Origin: Trema orientale
Taxonomy: Eukaryota > Streptophyta > Magnoliopsida > Rosales > Cannabaceae
Direction of reading: 5' to 3'
Assembly (NCBI GenBank): GCA_002914845.1
Contig: JXTC01000080.1
Location: 626,396-690,395, forward strand
DNA: 64,000 nt
A program made the translations under genes and the position numbers. The stretch's first letter is position 1, and every line of letters starts with the position of its first letter. Positions 36,457-48,740 of the stretch are shown here, piece after piece. The notes under the pieces are model-generated. The model saw only the letters and a program-made list of their open reading frames with translations, was not told where the DNA came from and made no database searches.

Positions 36457-37869
36457 GTTGTTCAAGACTCGTTGCGTTCTTCATCTCATGGATATGTTGT
36501 CTTAATTTCGTAATGATTTTTGTATAATTAGGTGTGATTTTTATAAATCTAGTATAAGGGGTGTGAAAATACGATCAATATTTATTTTTTCATTCAATCT
36601 TCGTTGCTTAGAAAATTCATTTAGCGGTACTTGCGGTATTAATTATACATATAGAAAGCTGAACATTATCATTTTGGTTATTGGCTGTGATCGATGAAAT
36701 GACACTTCTCATTTGGACATGTATAAAATTAGTTCTTTGGGTGTGTGAGATATTGAGCTTGAATTTTCAGCTATATAAATACTACTAATATTGAGGCACC
36801 TGCCTTCCCCGTCATTAGACACAAAAAAAAAAGGTATCTATTACTTTTTTTTAAAGATCACATATATTTACATAATCGAAATAGCAAGTTAAAAAATAAA
36901 AGATTTATTTACAAAGTTGTTATTATAATATCCTATTTTAGTCTTTCAAATTTTTAATTATCGTTCAATACTGTTATATTATTATAATAATGATCTACGT
37001 ATCATATTAGAACATTTGTCAATCTCTTGATGAATCGAGAGGCAAATCATTTTTTTTTTTCTCTTTTATTTCCTTTTTTTTCAAAAATAAAAAAAAATCA
37101 CAGGAACTTCGATTGATCCATTTCCATGGACGAAAGAAAAAGAAAAGTGTGTTGAATTAAATAAAAAAATGAAAAAAAGGAAAGCTGAACGCTGGTACAG
37201 AGAGAAAGGAAAAAGGAAGAAAAAAAAAAAAAAGAGAGAAAAAAATGGAAGCTAAAAGTAAAGTAGAGAGAGAGTGTGAGCTGTGTCAATTTTCTTCTGC
37301 CCGCTTTTTCATTTGCGTTTTTTTCTTTTTCTTTTTTTTTTTCCATATTTTGGGACGGCTCATTTCTCTGTTAAAAGACGAAAGTAAAAGACTAAGATGA
37401 CGTGGCAAAAAACTACAGGCCAGACAGAGTAATGGACAGACGAATCGGACAGAGCATCCGACTCCGTGCCTAACACTTAGGAATTGGAATATGTTAGTGA
37501 GTAATTATATTCAATAAATTAGGTCTCACGAGGCTATAATTTGAACATAACACGATAATATGATTTGAAATTCGTACGTTTAGTTGACACGTTTGACACG
37601 AAATTGATCTGAATTGACACGATTAATTATTTTTTGGCAAAGTATATTATAAATTATTAAATAATTATTTTATAGAAATTTTTTAATGAATTTCATGTAA
37701 ATAAAATGAAAATTAATAAACTGATGAGCTAATTTATTTTAATAAAGTAAAAATAAAGTGAAAAAAAAAATCAAGTAAATGAATAATTATAATGCTTAGA
37801 AGTATTATGACATATCAATTTGAACGATATATTCATTACACAGGTAACACGAAACTCGCATGATATAAA
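36457..37869. other. Spacer with purine-rich tracts
   Basis: AT-rich. From 37050 to 37345 there are long A/G-rich and T-rich tracts; the minus-strand frame there is low-complexity Ser/Phe and I do not count it as a gene. Confidence 0.5.
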
Positions 37870-38271
37870 TGTTGAAAATAAACTTATTTTTATGTCCAAC
37901 TTTAAAATCAAAGCCTAAGACCATCAATTGAAGTTTAGCCGAAAAATTGATCCAAGCTCATCAAAGAGAAGTTTATAGTGTTTGAATGTGATAGATTAGT
38001 ATGAATTGTATTACTTTGAGTGTGTGACTAAGATTTATTTATATTATTTTTATTGTAGTATTTTGTATGGTAGATGAGGAGTGACTTCAAGTATAAATAT
38101 CTCTCTCCATTTGAATTATAAGCATCAAGTAAGAAGCAAAGCTTCTTACCGTGAAATGAGTAAAGAAATAAGTATAACTTCTAGTGAGTGAGTGAGCTTG
38201 AGAGTGAAATTGAGAAATTTTCTCTTGTAATAATATTTAAATGACTAATAAAGTTTATCATATGTCCAACA
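37870..38271. mobile_element. Solo LTR, 402 bp, with ATAAA target duplication
   Basis: It starts TGTTG and ends CAACA, the short inverted ends of an LTR, and is flanked by perfect 5-bp direct repeats ATAAA (37865-37869 and 38272-38276). Inside are a TATA box TATAAATAT (38092-38100) and a polyadenylation signal AATAAA (38247-38252) in the same direction, placing U3-R-U5 on the plus strand. No internal coding region is present, so it is a solo LTR left by recombination between two LTRs. Size fits a Ty1/copia-type LTR. Confidence 0.85.
38092..38100 (+). promoter_or_regulatory. TATA box of the solo LTR
   Basis: TATAAATAT inside the solo LTR, about 150 bases ahead of the AATAAA signal. It is the expected retroelement promoter and could start read-out transcripts toward 38.3 kb. 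Confidence 0.5.
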
Positions 38272-38276
38272 ATAAA

Positions 38277-39091
38277 TGGATGACATAACTTGTTAGCCCT
38301 TCACAGGATCCCACTTGACGTATAATTATAATCACTCTATAATAGACTATAACTTATATGGTATTGAGCATCATAAAGTATCCCTTATCATTACTTACTT
38401 GTGAAACTTCCTTGCTTTAATCTCTTCATGCTTTTTCCATAATAAAAATTATTATAATTTTGAAATAAATAATACTAACAAAATATTGAAGAACATGATT
38501 ATAAACAAAACGTTACGGACGATATGATATAAATTAAATACAACTAACTATCGTCAAACTCTATTTTATAGTATTTGACCTATTTACGAATTATGTGATC
38601 ATTAATTTCAACTTGTGTGAGACCTTGGACGCCAAACTACTTCACAAAGCTGATTAAAAAATTATCAAATTAATTTGTAACAAACTAATAAGATAATAAA
38701 TGTTATGAATTTTGATCTCTTATCTTATATATCATATCTGCCAAAATTAATTAATTAATCTACTTAAAATAATAGACAAGTGTGCAGCCTATTACACTCC
38801 AATATTCAAGATTTAAGATTCTAACCTCCAAAAAAATATCTTTTATGGTTGGCAACTTGGCGTAATCGAAGTTCGAAACAAAGATCATCTCATGACCCCA
38901 TATATATATATATATAATTACTTCTAAAAAAAAATGCTAATAACAATCTTTTTATATATCAACCTCTTTATCATATATCATATATGCCTCCTTAATTTAT
39001 TGACACGTCCTTTTCATTTTTTCAAATAAGTTAAGACAACATCACTAATTACTTGTTAGTAAATAAGTAAACAATCAAACAAAGAGGTTGG
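38277..39091. other. Spacer with a dispersed repeat
   Basis: AT-rich. The stretch 38936-39091 is related to 51040-51235: both hold the identical 22-mer that begins TTCATTTTTTCAAATAAGTT, and CAACCTCTTT/AAAGAGGTTG ends. It is probably a MITE copy. Nothing else is seen. Confidence 0.45.
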
Positions 39092-39970
39092 TACCACTAC
39101 AAGAAAAAAGCTTTCTGATAGCAATTGAAAAGTGCTATTGTTGACATTTATAACACTTTTGAAAATGCTATGTCAGCCACTGTTATAAAAAGTCTGGATT
39201 TTTTTATAACACTTTTTTAATGTTATCACTAATGCTATTGTAAATCATTTCATAGCATTTTTTCTTTATCATAAAAAACTATAAGTAACATTTTTTTAGA
39301 GCTACAGTTTGACTAAGGATAAGGTATTACCAACTCTATTATAACATTTTTTAATTGCTATCTTATATGGTACAGAAAAATATTTTTATAACATTTTTAA
39401 ACTGCAATACGAATTTTGTTTTATGTTACAGTATTGTTAGTATAATGGATTTTAACCATTGTGACAGTATTCATAAAGCTAATTATAAACCATACATTAA
39501 TCTAAAAAAAGCTAATACATATGGATAATGTCTACAACTAACTAAATCCATAAGAAATCATTAACTATATTTCATCTCCCAGAAAAAGGTATTGAAACTA
39601 ATATCATATAAGTACTTCAATATGTCCCAATAAAGGCATATGTGCCAACAAAATATAACTTCAACATCTCCCAACAAATGGGCAAGTGTGCCAACAGAAT
39701 ATAAAGACTTCAACATGTCCCAACAAAGGCATTTGTGCCAACAAAATACAGCTACTTCAAAATATTCCAGCAAAAGCATATGTGCCAAAACAATTCCTTC
39801 ATAGTACTATTAAGTGATTGTCCACAAGTCTTCCTTCGCCATAACTGAACATTATTTCCTAGATAAATGATAATAAATAATAGTAATTAGTATAGTAGCT
39901 CAAAACATACTATATATGAATCAATTTTTCAATCAAACATATATATGGAAGCTTTTAATTAGTTTGATTG

Positions 39971-41726
39971 TCACCTCATGAGGACTTTATCTGTAGGCCA
40001 TGCAATTATACTACCAACAGCATCTTCAATACAAGTAATATCTGAAGTAGGCCTCCACAAAAATGCTTCAGGCTGTCTAGCAAAATCTATGCCAACTTTC
40101 ATTGTATTTGGTCCAAGTGGAATGTGATGAACCAAATCCTTAGGATCACTTGAGATAAAGTGTGCATCAGCCACAATTTCCGCAGATCCAGTCCAATCTA
40201 ATAGCTTACACTTGTTGTTTTGTGTGTTAACATTCACACTCTTCAATAATAGTAGTCAAGTCATAATTGAAAATATTGATAATTATAAGCATGGACTTAG
40301 CAAATATAATTTAAGTAGTGAAATTATAAAAGATATTGAATTCTTAAACTTTTACCATAGGAGAAGGAATATGTGCATTTGACTGTTCTCCACTTTGACC
40401 AGATTGAGACTATAGAGATCATAAAAACAAACATTTAAATTAGTATTAGAAGTGAATAATTTAGATACATAAAAAGGACTGAACTTGCCTGATTTTTCAT
40501 TAAAGTATTAATTAACTGCTCCATGCGGGTCATTTGATCCTTCAACTCTTGACATTGAGATTCTAGTCGAATAATATGATCATCTCTCTCTAATATAATA
40601 GCCAACTTTGTGTGAGTAACTCCTCTTCCATAACCTCTGACTGTACCGTTATTATCAGGACCAAGTACTTTGGAAAGAATATCCTCTTTTACACTTGTAG
40701 TTGAAGATAATGTGGTATCTCTCTTTTGTTCCTCCAACAAATCCTACAAGAAAATCCAAGATCTTTATGCATTCTAAATAAAAATAATGGTTCTTTCAAA
40801 GGGCTTAAAGAAAGACTATCATAAATCTTACAAAAGCTTCAGCAACGACAGAATTTACAGGTTCACCATTTTTCTTCTTATGTGCTACTGTCCAAACATC
40901 AACTCTAGAAGGTGGTTTCTTGCTTGCACTATTTTTTTTCTACATGAAGAAAAAATTAAGAATGGTGATAAATATACTACACAACCAGAATGATATGAAA
41001 CTAATTCCAAACATGCATGATTCCAATCATTAACACATGCATGAATCTTCTTGTATCCTAAATCAAATGAACGAAGAAATTTTCTAATAGAATACATAGA
41101 CGTAAGAATCACATTATCTAATGGTAACATTTCATATAAAAGCTGCAACAATCCATCAAAAAGTACTTTTATCAGACCATCCATTGATAGTTTTAAGCTT
41201 GTACAAGGTGACAATGGCTAATAACTTTGTGTATTTAATGCAACCTGGATACAATGGAGTTTCTGCATCTTCTAATTGTTTAGTGAAACTTGGGGCTTCA
41301 CTTTCTCCTTGTTCTACATAGTTATCATCATAAACATCTGTAGCTTTAAACAAATTATATGCACCCCAAGTGTCAATTTCTTCTACATCTTCACTATTAG
41401 ATGATCCTTCCCCATGATAAATCCAAATTGTGTATGTTGGATCCATCCCATTAATTACCAAGTACTCATAAATATCACTAACATATTGGTGACTTAAATT
41501 TCGACAAACTTTACAAGGACATAACAACTTTTCTGGATAATCAGCTTCTTTTTCTACTATCTCTACAAAATTCTTTGCACCTTTCTTATACTCATTAGAA
41601 ACTCTACAATTACATGTGAAAATATACTTAGATATTTACCAATTAAGAGTCCTATTTTCATATTAGTTGATATTATACATGTTAGTCCTATTCTTACCTG
41701 TTTAAGCGTACCCAACTTTTATCCAT
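39971..41726 (-). pseudogene. CACTA transposase remnant (TnpD N-terminus joined to TnpA-like C-terminus)
   Basis: The minus strand begins with the usual MDKSWVRL at 41726. Exon 1 ends at 41698 and exon 2 starts at 41603 (RVSNEYKKGAKNF); both splice sites are visible. The transposase-associated zinc domain follows (LLCPCKVCRNLSHQ), then YLVINGMDPTYTIWIYHGE and the tnp2 start LYPGCIKYTKL, GWSDKST. A one-base shift in the A-run at 41158-41162 breaks the frame; reading resumes as DGLLQLLYEMLP to KKIHACVND. The tnp2 core is then absent. The next recognisable parts are KKPPSRVDVWTVAHKKKNGE (about 40.9 kb), a coiled-coil segment (40435-40740) and a C-terminal block with LLDWTGSAEIVADAHF and GSIIAWPTDKVLM (39971-40246). 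It cannot encode an active transposase. Confidence 0.8.
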
Positions 41727-43653
41727 CACCTACAAGTCAGCAACTTACTTCTCCTGTTATAACCAGTGCATTGTCAAGTCTCAAGACTAATAGAGTTAAA
41801 CCTATGACCTTAATTAGTTGATTGTTGCATTAAAAAATATGATCATTTTAGCACCAGATTCATATTGATAACTTCCATATAAAACTAGAAATAAAGACAC
41901 TTCAATTACAAAATAAAAGAACAAAGCAAACAACTTGAATAAATTTAACGTATACTAAATAAATAAGTAACTAATACCACACATAAATGTTTGTATAATA
42001 AGCTTAAAAATAGTAATGGGATGAAAATCTTGTTAAAGTTCTTAATCAAAAAGAAAACAAGCATTTATACTAACCTCTTTGCTCAAAAGGAAATCCCTCT
42101 CTTCTTGTTAAGTGGGTGGCTTAACCAAAATCGATAAATACAACTCTATATTAAAACAAAAAGACCAGTTAAACATAATTTTCCAAATTCAAAGTTGTAA
42201 TCAATAAAAACGAACATGTAATTCTCTAAAGTAGCAAAGATAAATAAATCCATAAATCATTGATAGTCCAAATAAAACATAATATCCTAGCTTAAAAACA
42301 AAACTGCTGGATCTTTCAAAAAACATACAGAAAAAAATATGCACAAATCAGTTAATTGTAGTAATTTTTTGTACCATGGTAGACTTAGAAATTGGAAATC
42401 AATCAGTTTTTTGTGAACCAAATATGTTTTTATGCTTCTTTTGTTTGGTATAATTAAAGAGAAAAAAAAAAGTTTAAAAACCAAGACTTAATCATTCTGT
42501 ACGTTTTCATATTAATGCAAATAAACCTACATACTATAAAAAACTGAATTGCTAATTTGACTAACTCACAAAGCAGACTAATCTGCTACTTACACAATAA
42601 AAAAAAAAAAAAATTGGTCATGACTCAAATAAAAAATTAATTTGCTATCTAACTTGAAAGCACATTAAAAAAATGTCAATTAATTGCCACTTATTGCTTG
42701 AATGTGCTCTACGTGGAGATCAATTTAGATTATCAAGAAACAAGAAAGATAAAGGCAAGTTCTTACATATTAGGTGAGAGACACAAACTTTGAACAGAAC
42801 CTATCAACTATGACCAACAGTAAAAGTGTTAAGCTGAAACAAAAGAGCAAAAATCAGCAAAAAACCATTAAAAAAAAAGCAAGAATTAGCAAAACCCAAT
42901 AGATAAAAGCAAAGACTTTCAACACAAGTTCAGACCAGATAAAAAATGTCACAAGTTGCTCCAAGTTTAGGCCTATCTAGCTTAGTCCGTAGAGTAACTT
43001 GAAGGACTAGAAGAGAATAATAAAAAAAGGATAATAATCTGTACATGCCTATCTAGGACAAATTACATATAAGCTATTTTTCCTAATGAAGCAATCAGTC
43101 TCAAAACGAATTTCCTTTTCAATAAACTCCTTTAACCAATTATATACTCATCACCTATTATATCATCAATGAGTTAAAGATAAAGCAAATACAAGACAAT
43201 CCAATTCAGAAAATCAATAAATTAGCTATAATTATCTAATATGAATCAATATATATATATTTTGACAAAACTCATTCAACTAACATTCTTGTCTTTTCCT
43301 AATTAGTTTATTGTTTTATAGACTTGGCTATGTTCCTCTTTTCAAAACAAAGTCAGCCAAGGGACTTAACCTATTTCAATTATTCATAGCAACAATCTTA
43401 GTGGGCATTTGCTCGATTATTGTGTACAGAGTAAGGTATATAACAATAATGCCAACCAAAGAAGAAGGTACACTAAGATTATAATTCATGGGCTTGGATT
43501 GGACTCAACTTATAAAATCACCAATTTTTTTTTTCTTTCTCAGCTTTCGTTCTCTCTGAAATTAACGATATATAATAGTACACAATCAAGAGAACTTTTC
43601 ATATAATGAAATGTAATAAACTATCACTGCCACTACTGTTTTTTTTTTTCCTG

Positions 43654-43679
43654 GGGGGTGGTGGGGGGTTGGATGGGGA
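43654..43679 (+). repeat. G-rich tract inside the CACTA element
   Basis: Five G-runs within 26 bases, next to a T-run, in otherwise AT-rich DNA. It could form a G-quadruplex on the plus strand. It lies in the non-coding part of the element. Confidence 0.5.
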
Positions 43680-46618
43680 TCAGTAGTATGAGAGTTAAAG
43701 GTTGATAGATTACTTCTTGTATTATGACAAAATTCATAGTAATTTTAGAAAATTAAAACTTAAATATCCACATCACTGTCATAGAGTCTACTGGAAAACT
43801 GCATGACTTGACAGCACATAGCAAAATTATTAGGAAGCATCAAATGAAGAGAAAGAGCCTCCATAGTTATATAGCAAGTTGATAACCCCATTTATTATCA
43901 TTTCCATGATGACATACATTTTTTCAAGAAACCATAGGAAGGCTTTGATTTCGTAAATGATGAAAACTATAAACCTGCATTAGAAAACTAAAGTTAAGAA
44001 GGCTCGCATACATTGATAAGAAAAACAGAGCCTTGGTTTATTTTGTACAAAGCTAATGTTGGCAATGCAAAGTCTCACACACACATATATATGTATATAT
44101 TCAGTATTTATAGCAACTCTTCTACGAGTCAAGAATTACAAAAACTTACAAATGTTAAATTAATTATAAACTACCCTTCATAAAACATGATTTTCTCATG
44201 AAAATCCCCTTCAATTTCTAAGTTCAATCAGTTTAAATTTACTATCAAATCTATCCTTTTTTTTTAACAATTGCCACTTACGAAGATTCTTTATGGTAAG
44301 TGATAACTAACTAAGTATCTACTCAAATACAACCAAATGTTCATTATAATATCAATGCAATATTTCAAGAACAAAATATATACTCGAAACAAGCATTTCA
44401 CAGAGCACAAGAGAACCCATAAAAATCATTTAGTTTTGGATACAGAAAAATAAGAAATTTTCCGCCAAGATTAACATGACTAGGTACACTCTCCCATACT
44501 AAGCAGAAGACAGTAAATGAAGCCTACGTAATTCACCTCAATTGTTAGGGGTAGTGATCTCTTAAAACTAACATGGTGAAGACTAGTCACTACATATTAT
44601 ATTTTGCATATACATTGAGTTTGCAAGATTACCTATGAAGGAAAATTTCACGAGACATAGACCGTCTTAATATGTCTAGGCCTCAAGATTTGACAACAAT
44701 GACCAAGGTCCTGACCAGAATTAAGAAGAAAATCAAGGTAATCAGTAAAACATGCTTGCAAAACCTGTAACTTCAAAACAAATTAGTAAATAGGCAAAAG
44801 AAATGAGGTGAGATCCAATTGACAGCACTAGGAAAGAAGCTTTTAGCAAGGCAACCTCTAGATTCAAGAAGTTAAGAAAAATTCTTGAAGAGAAACTAGG
44901 AACAAAGTCAAACCTATAAAAACAAACAGAACAAAAAGCAAACGAAAATGAAAATGAAAATGAAAAAATAAATTAAGGAATTATGGTTAACATATAATCT
45001 TTACCCATGAACATAGTAGAGTTCCAAATCCATAGAGAAGAACAATTTTGATCCCGTTCATGCGAGACAAAGGTGATTCCAATTTTGAGCCGATTCCGTA
45101 GTTGTGCTTGGAGTCTATCCCTGTGTCAAGAGCGAGATGATTGTTCATAGAGCAGATCTTGTACGATGTTTCCAATCCAGTGGAGATGAGATCGAGAGAG
45201 GTGGCAAGTTATTTCGTTCGGATTTTTTTCCCCTTAGGCCGATCCCCAATTGAAGAGAACAAATTCTGAATCAAATCCGTATGAGATAGAAATTTAGCCT
45301 AAACCAAGGAAATCTGGGTTGAATTAGAGAGAGTCTCAAGATTGAAGAACAAACCTCAAAAATTTAGGGCTGACCTACTGAATTAAAAGAGATAAGAGAT
45401 TAAGGACTGAGAAAGAAGAGAGAGAGAGAGGGGAGACGAAGAGAAGAAGAGTGAGACAACATGAGAGATTTTTTTTTCTTTTAGCATTATTTTGAGCGAA
45501 ATAATTTTTTCTTCTTTTTTCGGGAAAATGTTTCCCTCTCACCTGCGCCCGCCTAAAATTTTCTGTATCTTTAAAAAACATTTTCCTTATTTTTAGTAAA
45601 CCAGTGTTACACTTTTTGTAAAGTGTTATTATTCTAGTGTTATAAAAAGGCCCTATTGTTGTAGTGTACGGGGCTACTGTTTCACTACTTTGCATAACCG
45701 CATCCGTAATTAAGCTCGTCTCCCTATTAGTTTGACTATATTATTATATATAAATACATATATTATAAGAGATAATATCATAAGAAATTCACCATTTTTA
45801 GTCTTTTATAAAAAAAAAAATCCCTGCCTTTTATTAATATCAAATAAATTTTTTATTTATGTTTTTCTATAAAATCTAATTATACTACAAGAAAAAATAC
45901 CTTTGCCGACGCATTTTTGCGTCGGCAAAAGTCATGAAAATGCGTCGGTAAAAGTAATTTGTCTTTTGCCGATGTATTTTATTGTCGGTAATCGTCGTCG
46001 GCAAAAGATCGTTTCTAAAAGTCACTTTTCGACGAAAATTGAAAGTCATCGGCAAAAATAATATTCACCGATGCGTGTTTAACTTTTTTTGATGCTCTAT
46101 TATCGCCGGTGAAAGTTTTCTGTCGGTGAAATAATCTAGAAAATTTGACTTTGGTTAACCAATCACCGACGAAAAACATGCGTCGGTGAAAGTTCTATTT
46201 TTGCCTGCGAGTTTTTGCGTAGGCGAAAAGTCTTTAAAAAAAGATTAAAATAAATTAAAAATACATTTGCTGATGAAATAACGCGTCGGTAAAGGTATAT
46301 TTAAAATTTAAAAAATAAATAAAATACATTTTCTGACGACAAAATGCGTCGGTGAAGGTGTTTTCAAGACTTTAAAAAAAAACTTTTACCAACGCATTTT
46401 TATGTCGGTAAAAGTTTTAATTTTTTTTAAAAATTAATTATTTAACTATTATTAATTAATAAAAATATTATTAATTAATAATTAAATAAATAGTTAATTT
46501 CTTTAATTAATATAAAAAAATCAAAAGGAGATAAATTAATAATACAAATTTTATTAAATAAAGAAAATGTATAAAGTGTTTCTAAAATTACAACATAGGA
46601 AAAAAAAAAGGTCTACAT

Positions 46619-47250
46619 TTCTCGAAGCGAAGGAGATGGCATCTCGATGCCGAGTTTTACAATCAAGGTTTGAAGCATCCGGTTTTGCTCATTGAGTTGA
46701 CGCTGAGGAGCCGACATTGGTTCTCCGCTTCCTTCTCGGCCATCTGCCGCTGAGTCTCATCGATCCGCCGTGCGTGCTCCGTGTCCTTCTCAGCCAGCTA
46801 TTGTTTCAAGGTGGCAATGGTCTCAGCGGCTTGTCCCGTACTGGCAATCCTTGGTCCTCCTACACTCTTCAGCCGAGGAAGCACTCCCAATCCTTTCTGC
46901 CACCTAGATCTAATCCCTAGAGCTTGGGACATGATCTAAAACTCATCGACCTGTTCTGGCCCCACCACAGACTCAGCAGACGAGGCAGCATCCCTAAGCT
47001 CAGACTGAGCACGGGCCTGAGTTTGAGTGAGCGTCTCTGCCCTAGACGTAACCATCGCCGCCTACAAAATAAAATAAAAATTAAAGTAATTTATATATTT
47101 AATACATAAACTAAATATTTTAAATAAATAGAACAAATTCTTACATGTTTCTCCTGTGTGTACTCGTTCTGCTAACCAGTCGACTTGAGATGACGACTCT
47201 CGAAGTAGTCTATAGGGCTCATCTGCTCTCCAGTCTCTGGGTTGCCCTAA
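46619..47250 (-). pseudogene. CACTA TnpA-like transposase remnant
   Basis: Read on the minus strand the pieces are: NPETGEQMSPIDYFESRHL (exon ending about 47140), then MVTSRAETLTQTQARAQSEL, VMSQ-like ALGIRSRWQKGLGVLPRLKS, TIATLKQ, LAEKDTEHARRIDETQRQ and a C-terminal NRMLQTLIVKLGIEMPSPSL. This is the usual coiled-coil C-terminus of plant CACTA proteins. Several in-frame stops and at least one frameshift interrupt it. A further upstream fragment reads GSSSMISQMKAK near 47330. It is not functional. Confidence 0.75.
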
Positions 47251-47659
47251 AAAAATTAAGAAAAGTAGGCAGATTATTTGATTATAGCATTTAGTACTAC
47301 TTAGAGAAAATGTTAGACTTTCTTACTTTCGCTTTCATTTGGCTAATCATGCTAGATGACCCTTATGCAAGAGGGTACAATTACTTAAACCAATTTTCTG
47401 AATTCCTATCCGAGATTTTCTGCACATTAAGTTGTTAATTTCATAATTAGTTATAATTTCTTTCTTAAACAATGAGTGTTTTTTTTTAAATATAAAACAA
47501 CACATAACGTATGATCTCAAACTGTCGAAAAAGGATAATTCAGGAATCGATATCGAGATGCATAATCTCTCATCGACTCCTGAACGGGTCTAAAGGTAAT
47601 TTGTTTCGTGAATAAAATAATGCATGCATGTGTATAAGATAACTAATAGTTTAATCTAA

Positions 47660-48420
47660 TAGGAAATTCCTGCCTACGGTATTTTTTTGTCTATTAGGGA
47701 TATTTTGTTTATTTATTATCTGCTAGGGTATTTTAGGTATTTTATTTCTACTAAGGGTATTTTCGGTATTTTCTGTCTATTAGGGGTATTTTGCATATTT
47801 TTGATCTCCTAAAGGTATTTTTGGTGGTTTATCTCTACTATGGTTATTTTGGGTCAATTAAGGGTATTTTCGATATTTTTCTCGTGTAGGGGTATTTTGG
47901 GTAAATTTTGTTTCTTAGGGATATTTTGGGTATTTATAATCTACTAGGGGTATTTTGGATATTTTATCTCTACTAGGAGTATTTTTGGGCCTCCTAAGGA
48001 TATTTTGGGTATTTTATCTCTACTAGGGATATTTTGGGTATTTGGATCTCCTAAGGGTATTTAGGGGTATTTATAATTTTTACGGGTATTTTCGGTATTT
48101 TTAGTTTGTTAGGGGTAATTTTTCTTTATTAGGGGTATTTTGGATCTATTAAGGGTATTTTGAATATTTTTATATCTTGTGGGGGTATTATGGGTATTTT
48201 CTGTCTATTATGAGTATTTTACATATTTACGATCTACTAGGAGTATTTTTGGTATTTTATCTCCACTAGGGGTATTTTAGGTATTCTGGGCTCCTAAAGG
48301 TATTTTGGGTATTCTATCTCTAGTAAGGGTATTCAAAGTACTTTGGATATTTTATATCTCTTAGGGGTATTTTGGATTTTTAATTATTTATTAACGTTAT
48401 TTTGTTCTTTTACCAAAAAT
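47660..48420. repeat. Irregular TAGGGGTATTTTGG minisatellite
   Basis: About 25-30 diverged units around the core GGGTATTTTGGGTATTTT with links such as CTACTA or TCTCCTAA, with period roughly 20-30 bases. It lies inside the second CACTA element. It is strongly strand-asymmetric (G and T on plus, almost no C). No coding sense. Confidence 0.85.
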
Positions 48421-48424
48421 TATT

Positions 48425-48542
48425 TTAAGTGCCAAAAAAAAAAAGGGAACTTGCACCACTTTTGGAGGATCCTAACCACTAAGGATCCTCCAAAAGACGG
48501 TGCAAGTTTTCTTTTTTTTTTGGTGTTCAACATTTTATTACA
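48425..48542. repeat. Foldback hairpin with ~45-bp arms
   Basis: The left arm holds AACTTGCACC, TTTTGGAGGATCCT and the right arm AGGATCCTCCAAAA, GGTGCAAGTT, around a loop of about 6 bases (CACTA at the tip). Pairing continues outward through A-run/T-run and GCC/GGT ends. Few mismatches. It would give a stable hairpin RNA if transcribed. Confidence 0.8.
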
Positions 48543-48599
48543 TATTTTATTGTACTAACATGATGAACACTTTTTTCCAAATATTTTTTTAATTACATG

Positions 48600-48740
48600 C
48601 ACATACGGCACTAAGTACCAAGAGATTTGCACACTTGGCACTTGGTACCAAGTATGTATATAGTGCAAACAGGGCACTTGTTACTAAGTATGTACATATA
48701 TGTGCACAGACGACATTAGCTACCAAGTGTGTACACATTA
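48600..48740. repeat. Tandem repeat of GGCACTTGGTACCAAGTATG type
   Basis: Four diverged units of about 40 bases built from GGCACTT or GACATTA, then (G/C)TACCAAGT and a TGTACATA/TGCAC part. The central part of each unit is itself palindromic (CTTGGTACCAAG). Non-coding, inside the second CACTA element. Confidence 0.65.

Larger units (their letters stand above)
39095..45666 (-). mobile_element. CACTA (En/Spm) DNA transposon, internally deleted
   Basis: The left end is CACTACAAGAAAAAAG (39095) and the right end, reverse-complemented, is CACTACAACAATAGGG (45666). The flanks carry a perfect 3-bp duplication TAC (39092-39094 and 45667-45669), as CACTA elements make. Subterminal repeats ATAACACTTTT and their complements cluster in the first ~350 and last ~70 bases, the usual transposase-binding layout. 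Transposase remnants lie on the minus strand at 39971-41726. The ~3.9 kb from 41.7 to 45.6 kb holds no recognisable gene and would be the 5' leader side of the element. The total is 6572 bp, and the main tnp2 catalytic part is missing. Confidence 0.88.

Noticed and set aside
37098-37346. Minus-strand frame of 82 residues
   Set aside because: It is a low-complexity Phe/Ser and Lys reading of purine and pyrimidine tracts.
45899-46430. CRISPR-like regular repeats CGTCGG
   Set aside because: Spacing is irregular and orientation alternates; these are CACTA subterminal motifs in a plant nuclear genome.
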